The notes under the pieces are model-generated. The model was not told the DNA's origin. It worked only from the letters and a program-made list of their open reading frames with translations, and ran no database searches. The position numbers and the translations under genes were made by a program. A stretch of DNA of 5,049 nucleotides from Bacillota bacterium (GTDB lineage: Bacteria > Bacillota > UBA5301 > JASBVW01), in assembly GCA_029961005.1 (NCBI GenBank), contig JASBVW010000132.1, positions 1 through 5,049 on the forward strand, written 5' to 3'. Below, in pieces: positions 1 to 5,049 of this stretch. The stretch's first letter is position 1. Every line of letters starts with the position of its first letter.

Positions 1-334
1 TCCCATTACGGTGACCTGGGAATGCGCCTTCTCCCGGGCGGGTAGTTTCAATCAAAGCGTTGCCGAGGTGGAGGGGGAGGAAGAGGAGATCTACCCTTGC
101 GCAGGTGACGAGGTGGACTTGTCCGAACCCCTGAGACAGGAAATCATCCTTTCCCTGCCCATGCGCTGGCTGTGTAGCGAAGAGTGTCCGGGTTTGGTCT
201 ATCGCCCAGAGAGGGGCGGGGAGAAGGAGTTGCCGCGGCGGGAGGATTCGGCTCCAGAGGAGATAGATCCTCGGTTGCAGTCGCTCCAGGCTTTGCTCAA
301 AGACGATGACCAAGGAGTGGTGAAGAATGGCTAA
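1..334 (+). CDS. yceD: DUF177 / YceD family protein, C-terminal part (5' end outside window)
   Basis: The frame is open from base 2 and ends with TAA at 332-334, giving about 110 visible residues. Family members are usually about 160-180 residues, so the N-terminal third or so is missing. The GTG at 11 lacks a visible ribosome binding site and is probably internal. Seen: an acidic stretch (EGEEEE), the family pattern LPMRWLCSEEC with cysteines at codons 173-175 and 185-187, and the C-terminal signature DPRLQSLQALL. The family is known for co-occurrence with rpmF and has been linked to 23S rRNA accumulation; its biochemistry is poorly defined. Its last 8 bases overlap the rpmF start, so the two are probably translationally coupled. 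Odd point: the second cysteine cluster (CPxCGxNLN...CxC) that usually follows CxxxCxGL in Bacillota is replaced by a charged stretch with no cysteine. The family call rests on these motifs plus position. Confidence 0.85.
   Translation, partial: PITVTWECAFSRAGSFNQSVAEVEGEEEEIYPCAGDEVDLSEPLRQEIILSLPMRWLCSEECPGLVYRPERGGEKELPRREDSAPEEIDPRLQSLQALLKDDDQGVVKNG
312..317 (+). promoter_or_regulatory. Ribosome binding site of rpmF
   Basis: AAGGAG lies 9 nt before the ATG at 327, inside the end of the upstream DUF177 gene. It supports that ATG as the rpmF start even though it overlaps the upstream stop codon. Confidence 0.8.
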
Positions 335-512
335 TCCTAAGCGCAGGACTTCGCGGGCGAGGAAGAACGCCAGGCGTACGCATTGGAAGCTGGAGATTCC
401 CCAGCTAGGGTCGTGTCCGCAGTGTCATGAACCGAAACTTCCTCATCGGGTCTGCGCTCATTGCGGTTTCTACGACGGCCGGCCGGTGCTCAAGGTGGAG
501 GAAGCAAAATAA
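327..512 (+). CDS. rpmF: 50S ribosomal protein L32 (bL32), zinc-binding C+ form
   Basis: A 61-residue protein of the large ribosomal subunit, of normal length for bL32. Seen: the family N-terminus MANPKRRTSRARKNARRTHWKL, very rich in Arg/Lys for rRNA contact, then two CxxC pairs (C30/C33 and C43/C46) that form the zinc ribbon, with HxxCxxCGFYxGR in the second half. In bacteria with a zinc-free L32 paralogue, the cysteine form dominates under zinc sufficiency; whether a second copy exists cannot be seen here. The ATG at 327 is chosen for its AAGGAG site and the conserved N-terminus. The gene overlaps the DUF177 gene by 8 nt (ATGGCTAA), matching the widely conserved yceD-rpmF pair. An 80-nt gap with a hairpin follows before plsX. 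Confidence 0.97.
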   Translation: MANPKRRTSRARKNARRTHWKLEIPQLGSCPQCHEPKLPHRVCAHCGFYDGRPVLKVEEAK

Positions 513-521
513 AAAGGGGAG

Positions 522-547
522 AGCTAAAGATCGAGCGGTCTTTAGCT
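522..547 (+). promoter_or_regulatory. Perfect 9-bp inverted repeat (hairpin or operator) between rpmF and plsX
   Basis: AGCTAAAGA (522-530) is the exact reverse complement of TCTTTAGCT (539-547), with an 8-nt centre TCGAGCGG. As RNA the stem could add a U-G and a C-G pair and close on the tetraloop GAGC, and a G-U pair could form at 521/548. The downstream bases TATAATTTTA are AT-rich but not a clean T run, so it is at best a weak intrinsic terminator or attenuator. A dyad-symmetric protein-binding site ahead of the lipid genes is the other reading. It does not look like the known FapR box (TTAGTAC half-sites). Which role applies is not decided by the sequence. Confidence 0.55.
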
Positions 548-553
548 TATAAT
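525..553 (+). promoter_or_regulatory. Possible sigma-A type promoter for plsX-fab genes
   Basis: TATAAT at 548-553 matches the -10 consensus exactly and starts right after the inverted repeat. At the ideal 17-bp spacing the -35 position holds TAAAGA (525-530), which matches TTGACA at only three positions, and there is no TGn extension. The hexamer could be chance in an AT-rich patch. If it is real, the inverted repeat would cover the -35 and spacer, a usual place for a repressor or activator site. Confidence 0.35.
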
Positions 554-581
554 TTTACCCGGGGCCGGAGGACGAACGAGG

Positions 582-586
582 AAGGG
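582..586 (+). promoter_or_regulatory. Ribosome binding site of plsX
   Basis: AAGGG, within the purine run GAGGAAGGG (578-586), lies 6 nt before the ATG at 593. The GGAGG at 567-571 is 21 nt away, too far to serve that start. Confidence 0.6.
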
Positions 587-592
587 TAGGCT

Positions 593-1615
593 ATGATACG
601 CATTGCGGTGGATGCCATGGGCGGAGACCACGCGCCGGCTGAGATCGTGCGGGGGGCGGTAGAGGCTGTCTCCGCCTTCGAAGTGGAAGTCTTGCTGGTC
701 GGCGAGAGCCAAGCGGTCTCCGCAGTTTTACAAAAGACCGGTTATCGCGGCGAGAGGATCATCTTGGTGGAGGCCCCCGAAGTCATCGGCATGGACGAGC
801 ATCCAGTGGAGGCCCTCCGCAAGAAGAAGCGCTCCTCCCTGGTGGTGGCCAACGAACTGGTCCGCGACGGACAAGCCGATGCCGTAGTGAGCGCGGGCAG
901 TACGGGAGCGGCTATGGCGTGTTCACTTTTGCGCCTGGGCAAGCTGCCCGGCATCGAACGCCCGGCGATCGCCACCACCTTTCCTACCCTGAGGGGCTTC
1001 TCTGTTCTAATCGATGCGGGGGCCAACGCAGACTGCCGCCCCGTCCACCTGGTCAAGTTTGCCCAGATGGGGGCGCTCTATGCGGAAAAGGTGCTGGGGG
1101 TAGACAACCCCCGGGTGGGGCTCCTGAACATTGGGGAAGAGGAAACCAAGGGAAATGAACTGGCCTTGGCTGTGTATGCGGAGCTGAAGAAGAGCTCCCT
1201 GAACTTCATCGGCAACGTAGAAGGGCGGGACGTCCCGGCGGGCAAGGCCGATGTGGTGGTCTGTGACGGCTTTGTGGGCAATGTGGTGCTCAAGTTTATG
1301 GAGGGGATGGCGGGAGCCATCTTTCATTTATTGAAGGAAGAGTTGAGCCGGGATTGGAGGGGAATGGCAGGGGGGCTGCTCTTGAAGCCGGCCTTTAAGC
1401 GGATCCTGCGCAGGACAGATTACGCCGAGTACGGCGGTGCCCCCCTTCTGGGTCTGAAGGGGGTCTCAATCATCGCCCATGGCTCTTCCAACGCCCGGGC
1501 GATCAGGAACGCCATCAGGGTGGCCAAGGAGAGCGTGGAAAAGGGAGTGGTCGAGGCAATAGCCACAGGGACGAAGGAGACAGAAATGGCGAGGAGAGAA
1601 ACGAATAATGCTTAA
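593..1615 (+). CDS. plsX: Phosphate acyltransferase PlsX (acyl-ACP:phosphate)
   Basis: Peripheral membrane enzyme that turns acyl-ACP plus phosphate into acyl-phosphate plus ACP; acyl-phosphate is then used by PlsY to acylate glycerol-3-phosphate. It thus joins fatty-acid synthesis to phospholipid synthesis. The protein has 340 residues, a normal family length. Seen: DAMGGDHAP (7-15), SAGSTGA (100-106), LIDAGANADCRP (139-150), NIGEEETKGN (179-188), CDGFVGNVVLKFMEG (224-238), YGGAPLLGLKG (280-290) and HGSSN (296-300), all in family order. The ATG at 593 gives the exact conserved N-terminus (MIRIAVDAMGGD). It follows rpmF after an 80-nt gap, and its last 8 nt overlap the start of fabH (ATGCTTAA), so translation of the two is probably coupled. 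No fapR gene lies beside it. Confidence 0.97.
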   Translation: MIRIAVDAMGGDHAPAEIVRGAVEAVSAFEVEVLLVGESQAVSAVLQKTGYRGERIILVEAPEVIGMDEHPVEALRKKKRSSLVVANELVRDGQADAVVSAGSTGAAMACSLLRLGKLPGIERPAIATTFPTLRGFSVLIDAGANADCRPVHLVKFAQMGALYAEKVLGVDNPRVGLLNIGEEETKGNELALAVYAELKKSSLNFIGNVEGRDVPAGKADVVVCDGFVGNVVLKFMEGMAGAIFHLLKEELSRDWRGMAGGLLLKPAFKRILRRTDYAEYGGAPLLGLKGVSIIAHGSSNARAIRNAIRVAKESVEKGVVEAIATGTKETEMARRETNNA

Positions 1616-2600
1616 AAAGGCCATAGGGATCGTAGGAACTGGTTCCGGCATCCCAGAGCAGGTGTTGACCAACTTTGATCTGGAGAAGATGGTCGAGACC
1701 AGCGACGAGTGGATTCGCACCCGCACCGGAATTCGCGAAAGGCGCATTGCGGCTCCACATCAAGCCACTTCAGATTTAGCCTACGAGGCGGCGGTCAAGG
1801 CGCTGGAGAGCGCAGGAATTGCGGGGGATGAAGTGGAGTTGATCATCGTGGCCACCATCACCCCGGACATGATCTTCCCCGCCACGGCTTGCCTGCTGCA
1901 GGACAGGTTGGGGGCCAAGAGGGCGGCTGCTTTTGACCTCTCGGCCGGTTGCTCCGGCTTCATCTATAGCCTGGAGACGGCGGCGAATTTTTTGGCCGCC
2001 GGGAAGTACCAAACTGCCTTGGTGATAGGTGCAGACCTTCTTTCGCGCATTACCAACTGGCGCGACCGCTCTACCTGCGTGCTCTTTGGGGATGGAGCCG
2101 CCGCGGCGGTGCTGCGCCCGGTGGAAGAGCCACTGGGCTTTTTGAGTTCCGTTCTGGGGGCGGACGGCAGCGGGGCAGAGAAGCTCTACTTGCCGGCCGG
2201 CGGTTCGCGTAAACCGGCCCGGCGCGAAACGGTGGAAGCAGAGGAGCACTACATCCGGATGTGCGGCCCTGACGTCTTCAAGTTTGCGGTCCGGGCGATA
2301 GAAGAAGCGACCCTGGAGGTTTTGCGCAAGGCTGACCTGGGGGTGGAAGACGTCGACCTCTTTATCCCTCACCAGGCCAACGTCCGGATCATCGACGCTG
2401 CCGCGGAGCGGTTGGGATTGGACCGGGAGCGCATCTTGGTCAATGTGGACCGCTACGGCAACACCTCCGCCGCGTCCGTAGGGTTGGCACTGGATGAGGC
2501 GGTCCGCGCCGGGCGCCTGAAGAAAGGGGACGTGGTGGTCCTGGTAGGGTTTGGCGCAGGTTTGACCTGGGGGGCCAGTGTGCTGAGATGGGCGTACTAA
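1608..2600 (+). CDS. fabH: Beta-ketoacyl-ACP synthase III (FabH)
   Basis: Starts fatty-acid chains in the cytoplasm by condensing an acyl-CoA primer, usually acetyl-CoA or a branched primer in Gram-positives, with malonyl-ACP. The protein has 330 residues, typical of the family. Seen: N-terminal TSDEWIRTRTGIRERRIA (31-48), the nucleophile C115 in LSAGCSGF, H255 in IPHQAN, N285 in YGNTSAAS, and the C-terminal glycine-rich GFGAGLTWG (314-322). The Cys-His-Asn triad is complete, so it should be active. Primer preference (straight or branched) cannot be read with confidence. The ATG at 1608 has GAGGAGA (1591-1597) 10 nt upstream and sits inside the end of plsX. Its own 3' end overlaps fabD by 13 nt. 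Confidence 0.97.
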   Translation: MLKKAIGIVGTGSGIPEQVLTNFDLEKMVETSDEWIRTRTGIRERRIAAPHQATSDLAYEAAVKALESAGIAGDEVELIIVATITPDMIFPATACLLQDRLGAKRAAAFDLSAGCSGFIYSLETAANFLAAGKYQTALVIGADLLSRITNWRDRSTCVLFGDGAAAAVLRPVEEPLGFLSSVLGADGSGAEKLYLPAGGSRKPARRETVEAEEHYIRMCGPDVFKFAVRAIEEATLEVLRKADLGVEDVDLFIPHQANVRIIDAAAERLGLDRERILVNVDRYGNTSAASVGLALDEAVRAGRLKKGDVVVLVGFGAGLTWGASVLRWAY

Positions 2601-3547
2601 AAGAAAGCTCCGACTTGGCCTTTATCTTCCCCGGCCAGGGCAGCCAGAAGGTGGGCATGGGCCGTACCTTGTACGAAGAGTACCCGGAGGCCCGGGAGGT
2701 CTTTGCTCTAGCCCAAAAAGCCCTGGATTTTGATCTAACTGCCGCCTGCTTTGCCGGACCGGAGGAGTACCTGCAGCAGACAGAGGTGGCCCAGCCGGCG
2801 ATTTTGACGGTCTCGGCGGCGGCTTGGCGCGTCCTGGCACGACGCGGCTGGCGCCCCCGACTGGTGGCGGGCCACAGCCTGGGGGAGTACTCCGCGCTGG
2901 TGGCAGCAGAAGCCTTGGAGATCACGGAAGCCGTGCGCCTGGTCAGGCTGCGCGGGCGGCTGATGGCGGAAGCCTCCCGCCTGGAAAAAGGCGGCATGGC
3001 GGCCGTTTTGGGCTTGCGCGAAGAGGAGGTCCTGGCTCTTTGTGCGGAAGCTGCGCAGGAGGGGATGGTCCAGGCGGCGAACTTCAACTGCCCGGGGCAG
3101 GTGGTTCTTTCCGGGACGCTGACCGGCCTGGCGGCGGCGGAGAGGCTGGCCCGGGAGAGAGGGGCGCGCCGGTTTGTTGCCCTCCCCGTGAGCGGGCCCT
3201 TCCACTCCTCCCTGATGCGGCGCGCAGCCGAAGGCCTGGCTGCCGCCCTGCAGGACGTTCCTTTACGGGACCCGCAGGTACCGCTGGTGAGCAACGCCGG
3301 AGGACGGATTTTGCGGAGCGCGGAGGAGATCAAGGCCTCCTTGATCGGGCAGATGACGAGTCCCGTCCACTGGCAGCGCTGCGTGGAGCGGATGGTAGAG
3401 GCAGGTATCCGGACTATGGTCGAGGTCGGGCCAGGGGAGGTCTTGGCGGGCCTGGTGCGCCGGATTTCCCGGGAGGTAGAGGTCTTTCCTGCGGGGGAGG
3501 CGGCAGAGGTGCGGAAAGTGCTTGATTTTCTAGAGGGGGGTCGCTAA
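2588..3547 (+). CDS. fabD: Malonyl-CoA:ACP transacylase (FabD)
   Basis: Transfers malonyl from CoA to the ACP phosphopantetheine arm, supplying the extender for FabH and FabF. The protein has 319 residues, near the usual 305-320. Seen: FPGQGSQ (14-20) with the oxyanion-hole Gln17, the nucleophile elbow GHSLGE (95-100) with Ser97, Arg122 of the RG motif that holds the malonyl carboxylate, GPFHS with catalytic His206, and the C-terminal VGPGEVLAGLVRR (280-292). The ATG at 2588 lies within the end of fabH (13-nt overlap) with only a weak G-run (2569-2574) ahead, so initiation probably depends on coupling to fabH. That start adds a short tail (GVLKESSD) before the conserved LAFIFPGQG. A TTG at 2615 is an alternative start but has no better ribosome site. 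fabG follows after 7 nt. Confidence 0.97.
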   Translation: MGVLKESSDLAFIFPGQGSQKVGMGRTLYEEYPEAREVFALAQKALDFDLTAACFAGPEEYLQQTEVAQPAILTVSAAAWRVLARRGWRPRLVAGHSLGEYSALVAAEALEITEAVRLVRLRGRLMAEASRLEKGGMAAVLGLREEEVLALCAEAAQEGMVQAANFNCPGQVVLSGTLTGLAAAERLARERGARRFVALPVSGPFHSSLMRRAAEGLAAALQDVPLRDPQVPLVSNAGGRILRSAEEIKASLIGQMTSPVHWQRCVERMVEAGIRTMVEVGPGEVLAGLVRRISREVEVFPAGEAAEVRKVLDFLEGGR

Positions 3548-3554
3548 TATTAAT

Positions 3555-4298
3555 ATGGAGTTGAGCGGCCAGGTTGCTTTGGTGACGGGAGCCTCGCGGG
3601 GCCTGGGGCGGGCCATTGCCCTGGCGTTGGCCGAGGCGGGCGCGGATGTGGCTTTGAACTACGTACGCAATGCCGCGGCAGCCGAAGAAGTGGCGGCGGC
3701 TATCCGCGAGAAAGGGCGGCGGTGCCTCCTGCTGCAGGCCGACGTAGGGGACGGCCAAGCGGTGGGGGCCATGTTCGAGCGCCTGATGGCGGAGTGGGGC
3801 CGGCTGGACATCCTGGTCAACAATGCAGGGGTGACGCGGGACACCTTGCTCCTGCGCATGAGCGAGGAGGACTGGGATACGGTTCTGACCACCAATTTGA
3901 AGAGTTTGTTTAATTGCACCAAGGCCGCGGCCCGCATCATGCTCAAGCAAAGAGGGGGACGAATTGTCAATATCTCTTCCATCGTCGGGTTGACGGGGAA
4001 CGCTGGACAGGCTAACTACGCAGCGGCCAAGGCGGGCATCATAGGTTTTACCAAGTCAGTGGCGAAGGAGCTGGCACCGCGCGGCATCACCGTCAATGCG
4101 GTGGCTCCCGGGTTCATCGTCAGCGAGATGACCGAGCGCTTGCCGGAGGAGGTCAAAAGAGCCTACTTGGAGCGCATTCCCCTCGGCCGCTTTGGCCAAC
4201 CAGATGACGTAGCCCGGGTGGTCCTGTTTTTGGTCTCCCCCGGTGCCTCTTACCTAACCGGACAGACCATCTTGGTCGACGGTGGTCTGGCAATGTAG
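3555..4298 (+). CDS. fabG: 3-oxoacyl-ACP reductase (FabG)
   Basis: NADPH-dependent short-chain dehydrogenase that reduces 3-ketoacyl-ACP to 3-hydroxyacyl-ACP, the first reduction of each elongation cycle; the family works as a tetramer. The protein has 247 residues, the standard length. Seen: Rossmann cofactor motif TGASRGLG (11-18), NNAG (89-92), and the catalytic set N114, S142, Y155 and K159 (YAAAK), followed by APGF (184-187), a C-terminal LTGQTILVDGG (235-244) and the end GLAM. Family members of the same fold have many other substrates, but its place between fabD and acpP makes the FabG role close to certain. The ATG at 3555 has a purine run GAGGGGGG (3533-3540) 14 nt upstream, a rather long spacing. 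fabD ends 7 nt before it. Confidence 0.97.
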   Translation: MELSGQVALVTGASRGLGRAIALALAEAGADVALNYVRNAAAAEEVAAAIREKGRRCLLLQADVGDGQAVGAMFERLMAEWGRLDILVNNAGVTRDTLLLRMSEEDWDTVLTTNLKSLFNCTKAAARIMLKQRGGRIVNISSIVGLTGNAGQANYAAAKAGIIGFTKSVAKELAPRGITVNAVAPGFIVSEMTERLPEEVKRAYLERIPLGRFGQPDDVARVVLFLVSPGASYLTGQTILVDGGLAM

Positions 4299-4309
4299 GC
4301 CTCGGGCCT
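4297..4309 (+). other. Short GC hairpin over the fabG stop codon, ahead of the acpP ribosome site
   Basis: AGGCC (4297-4301) pairs with GGCCT (4305-4309) around a 3-nt loop, starting within the fabG TAG stop. The same bases form a tandem copy of GCCTCGG (4299-4305 and 4306-4312). The hairpin ends 5 nt before the acpP Shine-Dalgarno site. Five base pairs is little, so this may be chance in GC-rich DNA. Confidence 0.3.
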
Positions 4310-4314
4310 CGGGG

Positions 4315-4324
4315 AAGGAGGTGA
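4315..4324 (+). promoter_or_regulatory. Strong ribosome binding site of acpP
   Basis: AAGGAGGTGA is an essentially full anti-Shine-Dalgarno match, with the AAGGAGG core ending 7 nt before the ATG at 4329. It is the best site in the window and fits the need for ACP in large excess over the enzymes it serves. Confidence 0.85.
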
Positions 4325-4328
4325 AGAG

Positions 4329-4562
4329 ATGGAGATCTTCGACCGTGTCAAGGAGATCATTGTAGAGCAATTGGGTGTCGATGAGGAAAAGGTAACCCCG
4401 GAAGCCTCTTTCGTGGATGATTTGGGAGCTGATTCGCTCGATATTGTGGAGCTGGTCATGGCGCTGGAAGAGGAGTTTGATCTGGAGATACCGGACGAAG
4501 ACGCAGAAAAGATCACAACAGTGGGTGACGCGGTGGAATACATAAAAGAAAACACCCAATAA
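4329..4562 (+). CDS. acpP: Acyl carrier protein
   Basis: Small acidic cytoplasmic carrier whose phosphopantetheine arm holds the growing acyl chain for FabD, FabH, FabF, FabG and PlsX. The protein has 77 residues, the normal length. Seen: helix I (IFDRVKEIIVEQLGVDEEKV), the DSL motif in DDLGADSLDIVELV with Ser36 as the attachment site, the acidic recognition helix II (ELVMALEEEFDLEIPDEDAEKI), and the final helix VGDAVEYIKENTQ. It carries the strong site AAGGAGGTGA and is preceded by only 30 nt after fabG. A strong hairpin lies just after its stop, which may stabilise a short acpP message or cut down read-through to fabF. The arm is added by holo-ACP synthase (AcpS), not encoded here. Confidence 0.98.
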   Translation: MEIFDRVKEIIVEQLGVDEEKVTPEASFVDDLGADSLDIVELVMALEEEFDLEIPDEDAEKITTVGDAVEYIKENTQ

Positions 4563-4574
4563 CCCCCGACCTTG

Positions 4575-4607
4575 GAAAGTCCCGCAGGCAACCCCTACGG
4601 GACTTTC
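4575..4607 (+). terminator. Strong hairpin between acpP and fabF (attenuator or mRNA-end hairpin)
   Basis: GAAAGTCCCG (4575-4584) is the exact reverse complement of CGGGACTTTC (4598-4607). The 13-nt centre can extend the stem past one mismatch with AGG/CCT (4586-4588 with 4594-4596), leaving the loop CAACC. A G-U pair can be added at 4574/4608. There is no T run after it (TAACAGAGG follows), so it is not a standard Rho-independent terminator and full termination is unlikely, since fabF belongs to the same pathway and starts 30 nt later. Partial attenuation, an RNase processing site or a 3' stabiliser for acpP message are the likelier roles. Confidence 0.5.
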
Positions 4608-4622
4608 TAACAGAGGGGCGGA

Positions 4623-4628
4623 AAGGGG
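4623..4628 (+). promoter_or_regulatory. Ribosome binding site of fabF
   Basis: AAGGGG lies 9 nt before the ATG at 4638 and decides that start, which also gives the conserved FabF N-terminus. It sits just downstream of the acpP-fabF hairpin and is not covered by it. Confidence 0.7.
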
Positions 4629-4637
4629 CGACAGACG

Positions 4638-5049
4638 ATGCTGCGCAGAGTAGTGGTGACAGGGCTAGGCGTGGTGGCGCCTACTGGTATAGGTTGGGCG
4701 GAATTCTGGGCGAATGTGGTGGCTGGGCGGTCGGGGATTGATCGCATCACTCTCCTCCCCGGAGTGGAGCGCTTTCCGACCCAAATTGCCGGCGAGGTCA
4801 AAGACTTCGTTCCTGAGCGGTTTATGGACCGTAAAGATGCTCGGCGGATGGACCGGTTTGCTCAGTTGGCGGTGGCGGCCAGCCGCTTGGCCCTGGAAGA
4901 TGCTGGGCTGGACTTGGACAAGACGGACCGGGATCGGGTGGGAGTACTCATCGGGTCGGGCATTGGCGGCATCAGGACCCTGGAACAAGAGCTGAGGGTG
5001 CTGGTGGAGAAAGGACCGGACCGGGTCAGCCCGTTTTTGGTACCCATGA
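4638..5049 (+). CDS. fabF: Beta-ketoacyl-ACP synthase II (FabF), N-terminal part (3' end outside window)
   Basis: Elongation condensing enzyme that joins acyl-ACP with malonyl-ACP, releasing CO2. The frame is open from ATG 4638 to the right edge with no stop, giving 137 residues of a protein normally about 410-415 long. Seen: the N-terminal signature MLRRVVVTGLGVVAPTG (1-17), AGRSGID (29-35), IAGEVKDF (50-57), RKDARRMDRFAQLAVAAS (65-82), LEDAGLD (86-92), the core glycine motif GVLIGSGIGGI (102-112), and SPFLVPM (131-137). These fit FabF (KAS II) rather than FabB, as does the neighbourhood. The catalytic Cys-His-His residues fall beyond the window, so activity cannot be judged. It starts 75 nt after acpP with a strong hairpin between. 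Confidence 0.96.
   Translation, partial: MLRRVVVTGLGVVAPTGIGWAEFWANVVAGRSGIDRITLLPGVERFPTQIAGEVKDFVPERFMDRKDARRMDRFAQLAVAASRLALEDAGLDLDKTDRDRVGVLIGSGIGGIRTLEQELRVLVEKGPDRVSPFLVPM

Noticed and set aside
11..13. GTG at 11 as the start of a complete 107-residue protein
   Set aside because: The frame is open to the left edge, no ribosome site is visible, and the family is longer, so the gene is cut by the window.
522..547. Classical FapR operator
   Set aside because: The half-sites AGCTAAAGA/TCTTTAGCT do not resemble the TTAGTAC-type half-sites known for FapR.
1776..2372. Open frame of 198 codons on the - strand opposite fabH
   Set aside because: No recognisable domain or ribosome site; fabH is fully supported on the other strand.
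2440..3333. Long open frame on the - strand (297 codons) opposite fabD and the end of fabH
   Set aside because: Its translation is a low-complexity mix of Arg, Ser, Ala and Pro with no family motif. It lies opposite two intact genes and is explained by GC-rich codon third positions.
2824..3525. Open frame of 233 codons on the + strand inside fabD in another frame
   Set aside because: Gly/Arg/Pro-rich translation with no motif; FabD in the true frame keeps all catalytic residues across this stretch.
3414..3950. Open frame of 178 codons on the - strand across the fabD-fabG junction
   Set aside because: Pro/Gln/His-rich shadow of two conserved genes, with no coding evidence.
1..5049. CRISPR array, insertion sequence, tRNA or other novel mobile system
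   Set aside because: No repeated spacer pattern, terminal repeats, transposase motifs or tRNA-like cloverleaf were seen; nearly all bases belong to core ribosomal and lipid genes.

Overview
The window is a single co-directional block, all on the + strand, holding the classic type II fatty-acid synthesis cluster of Gram-positive bacteria: (yceD/DUF177, partial)-rpmF-plsX-fabH-fabD-fabG-acpP-(fabF, partial). The DNA is GC-rich with G/C favoured at third codon positions. The L32 protein is the four-cysteine zinc type, Shine-Dalgarno sites are strong and purine-rich, and the gene order is that of Bacillota. Together these suggest a high-GC member of the Clostridia sensu lato (for example a Moorella-, Ammonifex- or Desulfotomaculum-like organism). 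The genus is an inference and cannot be fixed from this window.

Layout. Bases 1-512 hold the end of a DUF177/YceD protein and ribosomal protein bL32, whose reading frames overlap by 8 nt. Bases 513-592 are an 80-nt intergenic stretch with a perfect 9-bp inverted repeat and an adjoining TATAAT hexamer, the only good candidate here for separate control of the lipid genes. Bases 593-3547 hold plsX, fabH and fabD, each start overlapping the previous stop (8 and 13 nt). fabG follows after 7 nt. acpP follows after 30 nt and has the strongest ribosome binding site in the window. A strong hairpin (about 4575-4607) separates acpP from fabF, which starts at 4638 and runs off the right edge before its catalytic cysteine.

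How the genes work together. FabD loads malonyl groups onto the acyl carrier protein AcpP. FabH condenses acetyl-CoA with malonyl-ACP to start chains, FabF condenses for elongation, and FabG reduces each 3-ketoacyl-ACP. PlsX converts finished acyl-ACP to acyl-phosphate for phospholipid synthesis. Dehydratase (FabZ/FabA), enoyl-ACP reductase (FabI/K/L/V) and the glycerol-phosphate acyltransferase (PlsY) are needed for a full pathway but are not in the window. The FapR repressor gene, which lies beside plsX in a number of Bacillota, is also absent.

All active-site residues that can be checked are intact, and no frameshifts, mobile elements, CRISPR arrays or RNA genes were seen. No stretch longer than 300 bases lacks a gene. 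This is an ordinary core region: the points worth a second look are the two intergenic hairpins and a shortened cysteine motif in the DUF177 protein. I found no evidence of a new system.
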